A DNA stretch of 64,000 nucleotides from Helicobacter pylori (GTDB lineage: Bacteria; Campylobacterota; Campylobacteria; Campylobacterales; Helicobacteraceae), in assembly GCF_900120335.1 (NCBI RefSeq), contig NZ_LT635477.1:1603713-1667712 (forward strand), written 5' to 3'. Numbering within the stretch: position 1 is the stretch's first letter; every line of letters begins with the position of its first letter. Made by a program: the position numbers and the translations under genes. The notes beneath the pieces were generated by a model. The model was not told where the DNA came from. It saw only the letters and a program-made list of their open reading frames with translations, and did not search any database. Shown here one piece after another: positions 50,408-59,099 of this stretch.

Positions 50408-51348
50408 TCTCTCGTTAAAACCGCATTTTGGTTGTATTTTTTCATAAAATCCCTAGCCTCTTCTTCGCTTTGAAACCCTTGAACTAAAACTTTATACAAA
50501 TCGTCTTTAAAAGCAATCTTAACGCTGTAATTCTTATTCTCTGTTTGCAATTTATCCGCTAGAGTTTGAGCGCCTATTTGGTTTCTAAAAGCCCCCATTT
50601 GCAAAGAAAATTTCCCTCCGCTCACGCTTTTTTCACTCTCGCCGACTTTAAATTCTTTGTGCAAGATCTTTGAATAGTTGGCGTTAAAGGATTGTTCGTA
50701 TTGTTTGGAGATAACCCCACCAAAACCCAAAACAATGAGACGCACGCTAGCCGTGCCTTTTTGAACCATATCAATATCCCTAGCGGCCGCATTAGACAAA
50801 TCAATGATGCGATCGCTCACAAAAGGCCCTCTATCGTTGATGCGCACGATGGTGCTTGAATTGTTATCAACGTTAATGACTTTCACCACGGTGTTCATGG
50901 GTAAAGTCTTGTGTGCGGCGGTGTGGGCATACATGTTATAGATTTCCCCATTACTGGTTTTTTTGGCATGGAAGTTAGGGCCATACCAGCTCGCAATGCC
51001 ATCAAATTTCTCGCCTAAATCCACTTTAGTGGGGTAATACCATTTGCCTCCCACTTGATAAGGGCGCATGGTGGCTCTTTGGATCGCGCTAGAATCGCGC
51101 ATGCCGTTATCTATGGGTTGTTTTGTATTGTTACCTTGCGAATCGGTGTGGTGTTTGAAATGGCGTTCAAAAAAATTGCGTTTATAGGTGGCTTTTTTGG
51201 TTGTTGGGTCATAATCTTTAGCGTTTTCATAAGCGCGCAAGCTTTCATGCTTGTAAGACAAATTCTTTACCCCATTTTTTTTAACCGTGCAAGCGCTAAT
51301 CAAAAAAACAACGCCTAAAAAATAAACTCTTTTCAACGCCCAACCCAT
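50404..51348 (-). CDS. rlpA: RlpA-like septal-ring lipoprotein
   Basis: Outer-membrane lipoprotein: signal with lipobox FLISAC (Cys20). The double-psi beta-barrel domain in the middle reads DGIASWYGPNFHAKKTSNGEIYNMYAHTAAHKTLP, TIVRINDRGPF and RIIDLSNAAARDI. This is the RlpA lytic transglycosylase fold with His and Asp conserved. The C-terminal SPOR domain is at about 235-310 (GKFSLQMGAFRNQIGAQTLAD), which binds denuded glycan. Length 314 aa. Overlaps mltD by one base. Confidence 0.92.
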   Translation of the reverse strand: MGWALKRVYFLGVVFLISACTVKKNGVKNLSYKHESLRAYENAKDYDPTTKKATYKRNFFERHFKHHTDSQGNNTKQPIDNGMRDSSAIQRATMRPYQVGGKWYYPTKVDLGEKFDGIASWYGPNFHAKKTSNGEIYNMYAHTAAHKTLPMNTVVKVINVDNNSSTIVRINDRGPFVSDRIIDLSNAAARDIDMVQKGTASVRLIVLGFGGVISKQYEQSFNANYSKILHKEFKVGESEKSVSGGKFSLQMGAFRNQIGAQTLADKLQTENKNYSVKIAFKDDLYKVLVQGFQSEEEARDFMKKYNQNAVLTRE

Positions 51349-52460
51349 TAAAATTCCCTTGTAGCGAGTAATTTTTTGTTAGTGGGGATGATTAAGCGTT
51401 GGTGGATAAAAATACTAGAATCTTTGAGGTTATTGGCTAATTGGATGCTGGAAATGCTGACTTGGTAGCGTTTAGCGATAGAAGATAAGGTTTCTTTAGG
51501 CAAGACCACATGGGTGATGAAAGGGCTTTTAGGATTAGCTTGAGCGTTTTTATTTTGTTTGAGTTGGCGTTGTTTGAAAAGGGCGAGTTTTTCATAAGGG
51601 ATATAAATGGTGTAGGTGGGGTCTTTAGAGGGCAGAACGTTATAGCGGAATTGGTGGTTGTAAGATTTTAAGGTTTCTAAACTCAAATTCAAATTTTTGG
51701 CTACTTGGATTAAAGAAGTGTGCCTTTTAAACGGGACGCCCACTAAACTCACCCTCGCCCCACGATTGAGCAGATATTCTTTATCTTTGAGGTTGTCTAG
51801 GCTGTTGAATTTTAACGCTAGGCTTAGAATGGAGCGGATATACTCTCGTGTCTCTTTAGGGAGGTATTTTTTATCTTCATCTAGCAAGACTTTAATGTCT
51901 GAAGTACCGGCGGCTTTAATAGCGTTTTGAACCTTGCGTAAGCCGTAATTATACGCCATAGCGACCAGATACCACTCCCCGGTTTGCTTGTAGAGCCGTT
52001 TCAAATAAGCGATAGCCGCTTGAGTGCTTTTAATGGGATCTCTTCTTTCATCAATGTAATGATTGACCTTAAGCCCTAACTCTTTGGCCGTGCTTGGCAT
52101 GAACTGCCAAATCCCTACCGCTTTTTTCCTGCTATAAGCCCTTGATGAAAATTTAGACTCGGCCATGGCTAAAAACAAAAATTCTTGTGGCACGCTCGCT
52201 TCTATGAGCATGTTTTTAATGATAGGGATGAATTGGTAATTCACATCAAATCTTTTGACTAACTTTTTCCATTCCTCTTCTTTATTCACTTTTTTTAAAA
52301 CGCCTGGCATTTGGGATAAAAAGCTCGCACTAATCCCAAAGGCCTCTAGCACTTTGGTGTCAATATTAGATTCAAAAGCCATCTTCGCATGACTTAAAGA
52401 AGCCAATAAAAGCCAATGAGTCATTAAAAAAAACAACCATTTGGTATTAAAATATTTCAT
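51348..52460 (-). CDS. mltD: Membrane-bound lytic transglycosylase MltD with LysM repeats
   Basis: Cleaves glycan strands of peptidoglycan. Signal peptide residues 1-25, no clear lipobox. The family-1 SLT domain has catalytic Glu in FLAMAESKFSSRAYS, then GIWQFMPSTAKELGL and AMAYNYGLRKVQNAI. Two LysM-type modules follow: LIQVAKNLNLSLETLKSYN (near 255) and TLSSIAKRYQVSISSIQLANNL (near 325). Length 370 aa. Formerly annotated DniR. A minus-strand TATAAT at 52512-52507 gives it a promoter separate from tatD. Confidence 0.92.
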   Translation of the reverse strand: MKYFNTKWLFFLMTHWLLLASLSHAKMAFESNIDTKVLEAFGISASFLSQMPGVLKKVNKEEEWKKLVKRFDVNYQFIPIIKNMLIEASVPQEFLFLAMAESKFSSRAYSRKKAVGIWQFMPSTAKELGLKVNHYIDERRDPIKSTQAAIAYLKRLYKQTGEWYLVAMAYNYGLRKVQNAIKAAGTSDIKVLLDEDKKYLPKETREYIRSILSLALKFNSLDNLKDKEYLLNRGARVSLVGVPFKRHTSLIQVAKNLNLSLETLKSYNHQFRYNVLPSKDPTYTIYIPYEKLALFKQRQLKQNKNAQANPKSPFITHVVLPKETLSSIAKRYQVSISSIQLANNLKDSSIFIHQRLIIPTNKKLLATREF

Positions 52461-52506
52461 TCTTTTTTAAAATCCTAATCATTTGATAAGTTTAATAATG
52501 GCTGTA

Positions 52507-52512
52507 ATTATA
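52507..52512 (-). promoter_or_regulatory. -10 box (TATAAT) for mltD operon
   Basis: Minus-strand TAGTTATAATTACAG, about 47 bases before the mltD start and after the tatD stop. Confidence 0.6.
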
Positions 52513-52550
52513 ACTAAACTTGAATAACGCTTTCTAACACAGCCCTAATT

Positions 52551-53315
52551 TTAGGGGAAGTTAAAGAGCGTTTGAGCGTTATGCGTGCTTAAAGAAGCGA
52601 GCTCTTCAGTTTCTATGTGGATGATTTCGGCAATTTTTTGAGCGATTAAAGGGATATAAGTGGGGCTATTCCTAGTGCCTCTAAAAGGGTGTGGGGTTAG
52701 ATAAGGCGAATCGGTTTCTAAAAGAAGCCTGTTTTTAGGGATTTTAGGGAGGATCTCTACCAGTCTTTTAGCGTTTTTAAAAGTGCTAACCCCTCCTATC
52801 CCATAGTAAAAACGATCGCTCAATTCCAAAAGCATGCTATCAGCGTTAAAGCAATGCAACACCCCAAAAGCCTTAGGATAGCTTTTTAAAAGATTCAAAC
52901 TATCAAAACTCGCCTCTCTGATGTGGATGATCAAGGGTTTGTTGTGTTGGATAGAAAATTCAATCTGTTTTTTAAAAATTTCTTTTTGCTTGCTTTTATA
53001 ATTTTCTCTCTCATTCAATTCAGGCAAGCGGTAGTAATCCAGCCCGCATTCGCCTATCGCCACGCATTTTTGATGGCTGACAAACTTTTCAAACAGGCTT
53101 TCATCAAAGCTTTCCACATCATAAGGGTGAGTGCCTATGGCAAAAAACACGCCTTCAAATTTTTCGCTAATTCCTACCGCTCTATTCAAATCCTTCATGT
53201 CCGCGCCCGGAATCACGCATTGCGTAACGCCTTTTTCTAAACTCTCTTTTAACACTTCGTCTAAATCGTTTTCATAGTCCTTGTGATCCAAATGGCAATG
53301 CGTATCAATAAACAT
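52551..53315 (-). CDS. tatD: TatD-family metal-dependent deoxyribonuclease
   Basis: TIM-barrel metallohydrolase with DNase activity in characterised members. Metal ligands are visible in family order: DTHCHLDH (residues 4-11), AIGECGLDYYR (catalytic Glu near 93), PLIIHIREA, VLHCFNAD and LLLETDSPYLTP. Length 254 aa. SD AGGA 7 bases before the ATG. Diverges from ribE across a 74-base gap. Confidence 0.93.
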   Translation of the reverse strand: MFIDTHCHLDHKDYENDLDEVLKESLEKGVTQCVIPGADMKDLNRAVGISEKFEGVFFAIGTHPYDVESFDESLFEKFVSHQKCVAIGECGLDYYRLPELNERENYKSKQKEIFKKQIEFSIQHNKPLIIHIREASFDSLNLLKSYPKAFGVLHCFNADSMLLELSDRFYYGIGGVSTFKNAKRLVEILPKIPKNRLLLETDSPYLTPHPFRGTRNSPTYIPLIAQKIAEIIHIETEELASLSTHNAQTLFNFP

Positions 53316-53345
53316 GCTTTTATCCTATGGTTTTATTTAATATGT

Positions 53346-53351
53346 TACAAT
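53346..53351 (+). promoter_or_regulatory. -10 box (TACAAT) for ribE
   Basis: ATGTTACAATACTT, about 39 bases before the ribE ATG. Confidence 0.5.
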
Positions 53352-53389
53352 ACTTAAGCATTCTAACATAAGGAAAATAATCATTAACG

Positions 53390-54010
53390 ATGTTCAGTGG
53401 TCTAATCAATCAAATAGCTAAAGTGAAGAGTTTCCACAACAATGTTTTAAGCATAGAGAGCGATCTCAATCCCAAGCTTGGCGACAGCATTGCGGTTAAT
53501 GGGGCGTGTTTGACCGCCATAGAAAGTTCAAAGACGCATTTTAGCGTGGAATTGAGCCAAAAAACCCAAAACAGCGTGGCGTTAGAAAATTACAAGGATT
53601 TAGTCCATATTGAGCCAGCCCTAAAAGCCGATGCGAGTTTGGATGGGCATTTTGTGCAAGGGCATATTGACGCTATCGGGGTCATTGAAAAAATCATTCA
53701 CAACGCTAATCAAGTGGATTTTTTCATCAGCGCTTCTAAAGAAACGCTTTTGTTGTGCGTTGAGCAAGGCTCTATCGCCATTGATGGGGTGAGTTTGACT
53801 TTAAGCAAGGTAGAAGAAAAGGGGTTTTGGCTAACGATTATCCCTTACACTTTAGAGAATACCCTTTTTAAGACTTATAAACTCAAACGGCGCGTGAATA
53901 TTGAAACGGACATGTTAGTCCGCAGCGTTGTCTCTATTTTGAAAAAAACAAAAGGGTTTGAAAAAAATTTCTCTTGGAATGAGGCCGACGCTTTGACTTT
54001 AGGGTATTAG
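53390..54010 (+). CDS. ribE: Riboflavin synthase alpha subunit
   Basis: Dismutates two 6,7-dimethyl-8-ribityllumazines to riboflavin. It contains two internally repeated barrel domains. The N-terminal half begins MFSGLINQIAKV with GDSIAVNGACLTAIE. The second half repeats the pattern as GHIDAIGVIEKI and GSIAIDGVSLTLSKVEEKGFWLTIIPYTLENT. Length 206 aa. flhX begins on the next base after the stop. Confidence 0.95.
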   Translation: MFSGLINQIAKVKSFHNNVLSIESDLNPKLGDSIAVNGACLTAIESSKTHFSVELSQKTQNSVALENYKDLVHIEPALKADASLDGHFVQGHIDAIGVIEKIIHNANQVDFFISASKETLLLCVEQGSIAIDGVSLTLSKVEEKGFWLTIIPYTLENTLFKTYKLKRRVNIETDMLVRSVVSILKKTKGFEKNFSWNEADALTLGY

Positions 54011-54283
54011 ATGAATAAAACCATAAAAGCCGCCGCTCTAGCCTATAACATGGGGCAAGATCATGCCCCAAAAGTGATCGCAAGCGGGGTGGGCGAAGTG
54101 GCTAAAAGGATCATTCAAAAAGCTAAGGAATACGATATAGCGCTCTTTTCTAACCCCATGCTGGTGGATTCGCTCTTAAAGGTGGGATTAGACTGTGCGA
54201 TACCTGAAGAATTGTATGAAAGCGTGGTGCAAGTGTTTTTATGGCTCAATAGCGTGGAAAATAACGCGCAAATGTCCAAGTAA
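54011..54283 (+). CDS. flhX: FlhX, FlhB C-terminal-domain paralogue
   Basis: A 90-aa protein equivalent to the cytoplasmic C-terminal domain of the flagellar export switch FlhB. Matching segments are AAALAYNMGQDHAPKVIASGVGEVAKRIIQKAKEYDIALFSNPMLVDSLLKV. It starts after the NPTH autocleavage site of full FlhB and lacks the membrane domain. Published work on the H. pylori homologue indicates it can stand in for the processed FlhB C-terminal fragment. It is contiguous with ribE and precedes metN by 18 bases, so it is not in a flagellar operon. Confidence 0.9.
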   Translation: MNKTIKAAALAYNMGQDHAPKVIASGVGEVAKRIIQKAKEYDIALFSNPMLVDSLLKVGLDCAIPEELYESVVQVFLWLNSVENNAQMSK

Positions 54284-54301
54284 GTCAAAAAGTCAAATAA
54301 C

Positions 54302-55285
54302 ATGGTAGTAGAATTAAAAAACATTGAAAAGATTTATGAAAACGGATTCCATGCTCTAAAAGGCGTGAATTTGGAATTGAAAAAAGGCGATATTTTGGGC
54401 GTGATAGGCTATTCAGGGGCGGGGAAATCCACGCTCATTCGCTTGATCAATTGTTTAGAGCGCCCCAGTTCTGGCGAAGTTTTAGTCAATGGGGTCAATC
54501 TGTTAAACTTAAAGCCTAAAGAATTGCAACAAGCACGCCAAAAAATAGGCATGATTTTCCAGCATTTCAATTTATTGAGCGCTAAAAACGTGTTTGAAAA
54601 CGTCGCTTTCGCTCTAGAAATCGCCCGATGGGAAAAAAATAAGATCAAATCCAGGGTGCATGAATTGTTGGAATTGGTGGGGTTAGAAGATAAAATGCAT
54701 TTTTACCCTAAACAGCTAAGCGGCGGGCAAAAACAACGAGTGGCGATCGCTAGGAGTTTAGCGAATTGCCCTGATTTGTTGCTTTGCGATGAAGCCACAT
54801 CCGCTTTGGATTCTAAAACCACGCATTCTATTTTAACGCTTTTAAGCGGCATTCAAAAAAAGCTTGACTTGAGCATCGTTTTCATCACGCATGAAATTGA
54901 AGTGGTTAAAGAATTGTGCAATCAAATGTGCGTGATCAGCAGCGGTGAAATCGTGGAAAGAGGCTCGGTGGAAGAGATTTTTGCTAACCCTAAACATGCC
55001 GTTACTAAAGAATTGCTTGGCATCAAAAACGAGCATGCGGATCAGAAATCGCAAGACGTTTATCGCATCGTGTTTTTAGGGGAGCATTTAGACGAGCCGA
55101 TCATTTCTAATTTGATCAGGCGTTTTAAAATAGACGTGAGCATCATTTCATGCAATATTGAAGAGCTTACGACTAAAGATATAGGGTATTTAGTGGTGCG
55201 GTTTTTAGGCAGCACTGCAGAGACTCAAAGGGCTTTAGAGTATTTAAACGCTTTAGGCTTGCAAGTGGAAAAATTAAAGGATTAA
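54302..55285 (+). CDS. metN: Methionine ABC transporter ATPase MetN
   Basis: ATPase of the MetNIQ importer. Walker A GYSGAGKST (about residues 38-46), Q-loop IFQHFNLL, signature LSGGQKQRVAIARS, Walker B LLLCDEATSALDS, switch His in FITHEIEVV. A C-terminal NIL/ACT-like regulatory domain (about 245-327) is present, as in MetN proteins subject to trans-inhibition by methionine. Length 327 aa. metI begins 1 base after the stop; the binding protein is 9 kb away at 44660. Confidence 0.93.
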   Translation: MVVELKNIEKIYENGFHALKGVNLELKKGDILGVIGYSGAGKSTLIRLINCLERPSSGEVLVNGVNLLNLKPKELQQARQKIGMIFQHFNLLSAKNVFENVAFALEIARWEKNKIKSRVHELLELVGLEDKMHFYPKQLSGGQKQRVAIARSLANCPDLLLCDEATSALDSKTTHSILTLLSGIQKKLDLSIVFITHEIEVVKELCNQMCVISSGEIVERGSVEEIFANPKHAVTKELLGIKNEHADQKSQDVYRIVFLGEHLDEPIISNLIRRFKIDVSIISCNIEELTTKDIGYLVVRFLGSTAETQRALEYLNALGLQVEKLKD

Positions 55286-55286
55286 A

Positions 55287-55934
55287 ATGATTTCTCAAAT
55301 GCTCATTCAAGCCACGCTAGAAACGCTTTATATGGTGTTTGTGGCGAGTTTTTTGGCGGTTGTTTTTGGCTTGCCTTTGGGGGTTTTATTGTTAGTGAGT
55401 AAAAAAGGGCATTTGTTAAACAAACCCCTTTTGCATAAGATTTTAGACACTTCTATCAACATGACTCGCTCTTTCCCTTTTATCATTTTGATTATTTTGC
55501 TCCTGCCTTTATCGCACTTTTTGATTGGCACAAGCATTGGATCTAGCGCGAGCATTATCCCGTTAGCCATTTCAGCCATTCCTTTTGTCGCAAAGCTTTT
55601 TGAAAATTCTTTAATGGAAGTAGAGCATGGCAAGATTGAAACCACTTTAAGCTTGGGAGCGTCTCATTTGGAAGTCATTAAAATGATGCTTTTAGAGAGC
55701 CTGCCTTCTTTAGTGAATAATATCACCATCACTTTAATTTCTCTAATAGGCTATTCGGCTATGGCTGGAGCGTTAGGGGCTGGGGGATTGGGGGATTTAG
55801 CCATTAGGATTGGCTATCAAAGTTATAGGGGCGATGTGCTTTTTTACGCGGTGGTTGTGATTATCGTTTTAGTGCAAATCATTCAAAGCGCGGGGGATTA
55901 TGTGGTGAAACGCTTGAGAAAGCATAAGTATTAG
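55287..55934 (+). CDS. metI: Methionine ABC transporter permease MetI
   Basis: Five-TM permease. Its EAA-type coupling loop is EVEHGKIETTLSLGASHLEVIKMMLLESLPSLVNN, followed by YSAMAGALGAGGLGDLAIRIGYQSY, the MetI family signature. Length 215 aa. It closes the metNI pair. Confidence 0.93.
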   Translation: MISQMLIQATLETLYMVFVASFLAVVFGLPLGVLLLVSKKGHLLNKPLLHKILDTSINMTRSFPFIILIILLLPLSHFLIGTSIGSSASIIPLAISAIPFVAKLFENSLMEVEHGKIETTLSLGASHLEVIKMMLLESLPSLVNNITITLISLIGYSAMAGALGAGGLGDLAIRIGYQSYRGDVLFYAVVVIIVLVQIIQSAGDYVVKRLRKHKY

Positions 55935-56050
55935 GGATTTGGTTCTCATCAAATACGAATATTCAAGGCCAACTTTAATACGCTTTGGCTTTTTAAATGG
56001 GATTTCTAAGCTTTGTTTATGGCGGAATTCAATTCTTAAAAACGCTTTTA

Positions 56051-56125
56051 AAGGTTATCGCTCAACACTGGATTAAAGCTTTTTGCGATCAAATATTCCA
56101 TTAAATCCTCATGCAAAAATGGGCT
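56051..56125 (-). pseudogene. Possible coding remnant
   Basis: About 25 codons on the minus strand read SPFLHEDLMEYLIAKSFN then PVLSDNL before a stop; no start codon or SD. The composition is protein-like and recalls part of a glycosyltransferase, but I cannot name it. It lies in the 191-base gap between the convergent metI and the next gene, which otherwise holds nothing evident. Confidence 0.3.
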
Positions 56126-56557
56126 TTATTTTGCGCCATTGATAAATTGATTCATCTGCTCTTCTAATCCTATGATTTGCGTTATCGCTCCCTCTAAAAT
56201 TTCAAAATTTTTAGCGTTTTTTGGGGCAATGCATGCAAGCTTGTTGGAAGACTTTTCTAAGGATTGGATGTCTTTAAGCAAGGTTTTTAAAACCCCTACG
56301 CTTTTAAAATCCTTTTCAAAATAATCATCAAATTGTTGCTCTGTTTGAGACAAATTCTCTAAAAAATCGTTTTGAAGGCGTATTTGGGTGCGATCATGCC
56401 CGGTTTCAATACAGGTTTTATAGGTTTTATTGATCGCAGTCAAAACCTCTTTGGCTTTCAAAAAAGCCTTGGAAAGTTCAGCGATGATTTCATAATGTTC
56501 GCCCTCTGCTCTTAAAAACCCTAAAAATAGTGAAATGAGCAATAACTTTTTTAGCAT
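56126..56557 (-). CDS. Secreted helical protein of unknown function
   Basis: A 143-aa product with a clean signal peptide (LLLISLFLGFLRAEG, cleavage after Ala17). The body is mainly helical and charged, with two Cys residues (near 48 and 109) that could form a disulphide. No family recognised. It is 9 bases downstream of lpxF on the same strand and so probably in the wecA-lpxF operon; an envelope role is only a positional guess. Confidence 0.75.
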   Translation of the reverse strand: MLKKLLLISLFLGFLRAEGEHYEIIAELSKAFLKAKEVLTAINKTYKTCIETGHDRTQIRLQNDFLENLSQTEQQFDDYFEKDFKSVGVLKTLLKDIQSLEKSSNKLACIAPKNAKNFEILEGAITQIIGLEEQMNQFINGAK

Positions 56558-56566
56558 TTTATCCCT

Positions 56567-57163
56567 TTACCATTGATAAGAAAAGCTCACCCCATAGCGG
56601 CTACTGCCTTTAAAGTCGCTAGAGATTTCAGGATAGAGCATCCATCGCTTGGGTTTGTAGCGTGAAGTGAATAAATAGGCAAACCCCCATGCGATAAGAC
56701 TGCCGATCGTAACTTGCAAGATCGTGTGTTGTCCTGCCACCACTCTGCTAGCGTCAGTGAGGATTGCAAGAGCGATCACAGGAAGAGCCGGCTTCCACCC
56801 ATAGCGGTAATACACAAACCCAGCCGCGCTAAACGCCCCCCCAGCATGCCCGCTTGGCATGCCTCTCCAGGAATTACAGCATGGGCGTTTAGCAAATCCC
56901 ACTCTAGCCCCATCTTTATGGGCGGTGCTAAAAGCTCCTTTAAGGCCATAAATCACTCCTTGAGTAATCAAAGTGCCGACCGCTAATTCCCCTAACCCTC
57001 TATAATCGCGCATCGCTAAACTGACCGTACCTACAAAAATAGGCAAAAACCTAAGCACATCGCCAATCTCTTCTAAAATGTATGCCCCCTCATTGATCGG
57101 CTCACTCCTTAAAGGATATACCCATAAGAGCAAGCTCAAAAAAAGACTTTTGAGTTTTTTCAT
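56567..57163 (-). CDS. lpxF: PAP2-family lipid A 4'-phosphatase LpxF
   Basis: Membrane phosphatase. H. pylori LpxF removes the 4'-phosphate of lipid A, giving resistance to cationic peptides. PAP2 motifs: C1 KDGARVGFAKRP, C2 MPSGHAGGAFSAAG, C3 SRVVAGQHTILQV, with both catalytic His residues present. Signal or first TM at residues 5-18. The frame is open to 57229, but the ATG at 57163 overlaps the wecA stop (TAATG), and this start gives a normal signal segment, 198 aa. The choice of LpxF over LpxE follows H. pylori gene order from memory. Confidence 0.88.
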   Translation of the reverse strand: MKKLKSLFLSLLLWVYPLRSEPINEGAYILEEIGDVLRFLPIFVGTVSLAMRDYRGLGELAVGTLITQGVIYGLKGAFSTAHKDGARVGFAKRPCCNSWRGMPSGHAGGAFSAAGFVYYRYGWKPALPVIALAILTDASRVVAGQHTILQVTIGSLIAWGFAYLFTSRYKPKRWMLYPEISSDFKGSSRYGVSFSYQW

Positions 57164-58170
57164 TAAAGCGCTCGCTTTTCTAAGGCAAAAACTTGCCTGC
57201 TCAAATAAGCATAGCCTATTAAATAGCATGCGATAAAGACTAGGCTAATGACAATGAGGGCGTAAGAATTTAAACGAAACAAGACGCTTATTAAAATAAA
57301 AGGCAGGTTGCATAAAATAAGGATAAAAGTGCATAAAGGGTTAGGGTAATTGAAAGAGCGTTGTTGCAAGAATTGGAATAAGAGGGTGTGCAAATGCAAA
57401 TTATCCGGCATGGTGGCTTTCTGGCGTTTTATTTTGCGCCTAAGGATACTAAAAAGCACCTCTATGACCGGATAAAGCATTAAATTGAGTCCAAAAAACA
57501 CGCTGATTTTTTGCTCTAAACTCAAATGCAAGAGAGAAATCCCGCACACCAAACCCAAAAAATACGCCCCCCCATCGCCTAAAAAAATCTTTCCTGAAGG
57601 GAAATTTAACACCATAAACCCAAGCACCATGTAAGCGAGCAAACAAGACAAACTGCTAGGGTCTATATAATGAATGACTAAAAGCGCGATCGCGCAAACC
57701 CCTGATGCAAGCCCGTTAAACCCGTCAATGATATTAATAGCGTTACTGATACCCACCAGCATAAAAATAGCGAATAAAAAAGCGATAAAATAAGGCAAGC
57801 TAAAAAGGGGCGAAAAATCGCTCACCACTAAAGGCGTTGATGAAATGATGCAAACGACCCCTACAGCTTGCAAAATAAGGCGTATTTTGGGGCTTAATGA
57901 AAGATTAATATCTTCTAAAAAACCGCTCAAAAACACTAGCGATAGCCCTAAGAAAACAAAAGGCCCCTTAAAAGGCATCTCAAAAGGTTCAAGATAACAA
58001 GCCAACGCAAAAGAAAGAAAGATCCCAAGCCCCCCAGCTCGTGGGGTTCTCGCATGATGAAAGCCTTGTATTTTATTGGCGTTATCCACAAAGAGCATGG
58101 ATTTTTTAGACCACAAAATAATCAGAGAGCAAATAAATAAACTGGTTAAAAAATATAGCACCCACAACAC
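57163..58170 (-). CDS. wecA: UDP-GlcNAc:undecaprenyl-phosphate transferase WecA
   Basis: Polyprenyl-phosphate GlcNAc-1-P transferase starting O-antigen synthesis on the lipid carrier. About ten TMs. Active-site loops: GFHHARTPRAGGLGIF, the SNAINIIDGFNGLASG Asp-rich loop, KIFLGDGGAYFLG, and the DNLHLHTLLFQ equivalent of the family HIHH loop. Length 335 aa. Promoter -10 TATAAT on minus at 58210-58205. Coupled to lpxF. Confidence 0.92.
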   Translation of the reverse strand: MLWVLYFLTSLFICSLIILWSKKSMLFVDNANKIQGFHHARTPRAGGLGIFLSFALACYLEPFEMPFKGPFVFLGLSLVFLSGFLEDINLSLSPKIRLILQAVGVVCIISSTPLVVSDFSPLFSLPYFIAFLFAIFMLVGISNAINIIDGFNGLASGVCAIALLVIHYIDPSSLSCLLAYMVLGFMVLNFPSGKIFLGDGGAYFLGLVCGISLLHLSLEQKISVFFGLNLMLYPVIEVLFSILRRKIKRQKATMPDNLHLHTLLFQFLQQRSFNYPNPLCTFILILCNLPFILISVLFRLNSYALIVISLVFIACYLIGYAYLSRQVFALEKRAL

Positions 58171-58204
58171 TTTTATTGGATTTAATTGGCATTTTGTTTT
58201 GGGT

Positions 58205-58210
58205 ATTATA
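58205..58210 (-). promoter_or_regulatory. -10 box (TATAAT) for wecA-lpxF
   Basis: Minus-strand ATGCTATAATACCC, 35 bases before the wecA start. Confidence 0.6.
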
Positions 58211-58269
58211 GCATTTTTAAAAGATAGCTTGATGACAAAATCTTATAGGCATAAGGAGGGGTTTTATGT

Positions 58270-58275
58270 TACAAT
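58270..58275 (+). promoter_or_regulatory. -10 box (TACAAT) for pdxJ-pdxA
   Basis: TATGTTACAATTCC, with TG three bases before the hexamer, 35 bases before the pdxJ ATG. Confidence 0.5.
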
Positions 58276-58309
58276 TCCAAAAATCATTATTATAAAATAA
58301 AGGATAGTC

Positions 58310-59098
58310 ATGCGTTTTGGATTGAATATTGATCACATTGTTACTTTAAGGGAAGTGAGAAAGACTTATGAGCCTGAGATTTTAGAGGCTCTGTTTATCG
58401 CTAAAAACACCCATAAAGTGGATTTAATCACCATCCATTTAAGAGAAGACAAACGGCACATTCAAAATGAAGACGTTTTGAGACTGCTTGAAATTAGCCC
58501 TTTGCCTATCAACATTGAATGCTCTATTAATGCTGAAATCACTGATTTTTTATGCTCTTTAAAAAATAAGCCGAGTAAGGTTACGATCGTGCCTGAAAAC
58601 AGAAATGAGGTTACGACAGAGGGAGGGTTGGATTGTTCATTAAAGGGTTTGGGGGAAGTTATTAGAGCGTATCACAATAAAGGCATTGAGGTGTCTTTGT
58701 TTGTTGATCCTTTAAAAGACGCTCTGCATTTTGCAAAGGAGCATCAAGTCAAGCAGGTGGAGTTCCACACTGGGGTGTATGCGAATTTGCACAACGCTTT
58801 ATATTCTAACGCTAACAATCAAATCCATGCCATTAGCGCGCTCAAAGACAAATGCCCCAAAGAATTGAAAGAAGAATTGCACAACGCCTTTTTGCAATTA
58901 AGGAGAATGAGCAAAGAAGCGTTTTTTATGGGAATTGTGGTGTGCGCTGGGCATGGGTTGAATTACTCTAACGTGAAAGAATTGCTAAAAATCCCCTCTT
59001 TAAGAGAGCTTAATATCGGGCATAGCGTGATTTCAAAAGCGGTTTTAGTGGGTTTAGAAAAAGCGATTTTAGAAATGGCGCAACTCATCAAGCGATAA
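58310..59098 (+). CDS. pdxJ: Pyridoxine 5'-phosphate synthase PdxJ
   Basis: TIM-barrel enzyme condensing 1-deoxyxylulose-5-P with the PdxA product to make pyridoxine 5'-phosphate. Motifs: FGLNIDHIVTLREVRKT at the N-terminus, DLITIHLREDKRHIQNED, INIECSI, TIVPENRNEVTTEGGLD, VEFHTGVYAN and CAGHGLNYSNVKELLKI. Length 262 aa, slightly longer than E. coli. pdxA starts 1 base after the stop; the two catalyse the last two steps together. Confidence 0.96.
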   Translation: MRFGLNIDHIVTLREVRKTYEPEILEALFIAKNTHKVDLITIHLREDKRHIQNEDVLRLLEISPLPINIECSINAEITDFLCSLKNKPSKVTIVPENRNEVTTEGGLDCSLKGLGEVIRAYHNKGIEVSLFVDPLKDALHFAKEHQVKQVEFHTGVYANLHNALYSNANNQIHAISALKDKCPKELKEELHNAFLQLRRMSKEAFFMGIVVCAGHGLNYSNVKELLKIPSLRELNIGHSVISKAVLVGLEKAILEMAQLIKR

Positions 59099-59099
59099 A

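Noticed and set aside
57164..57229. Upstream extension of lpxF to 57229
   Set aside because: Would run 66 bases into wecA and put a charged stretch before the signal segment; the TAATG coupling at 57163 is a better start.
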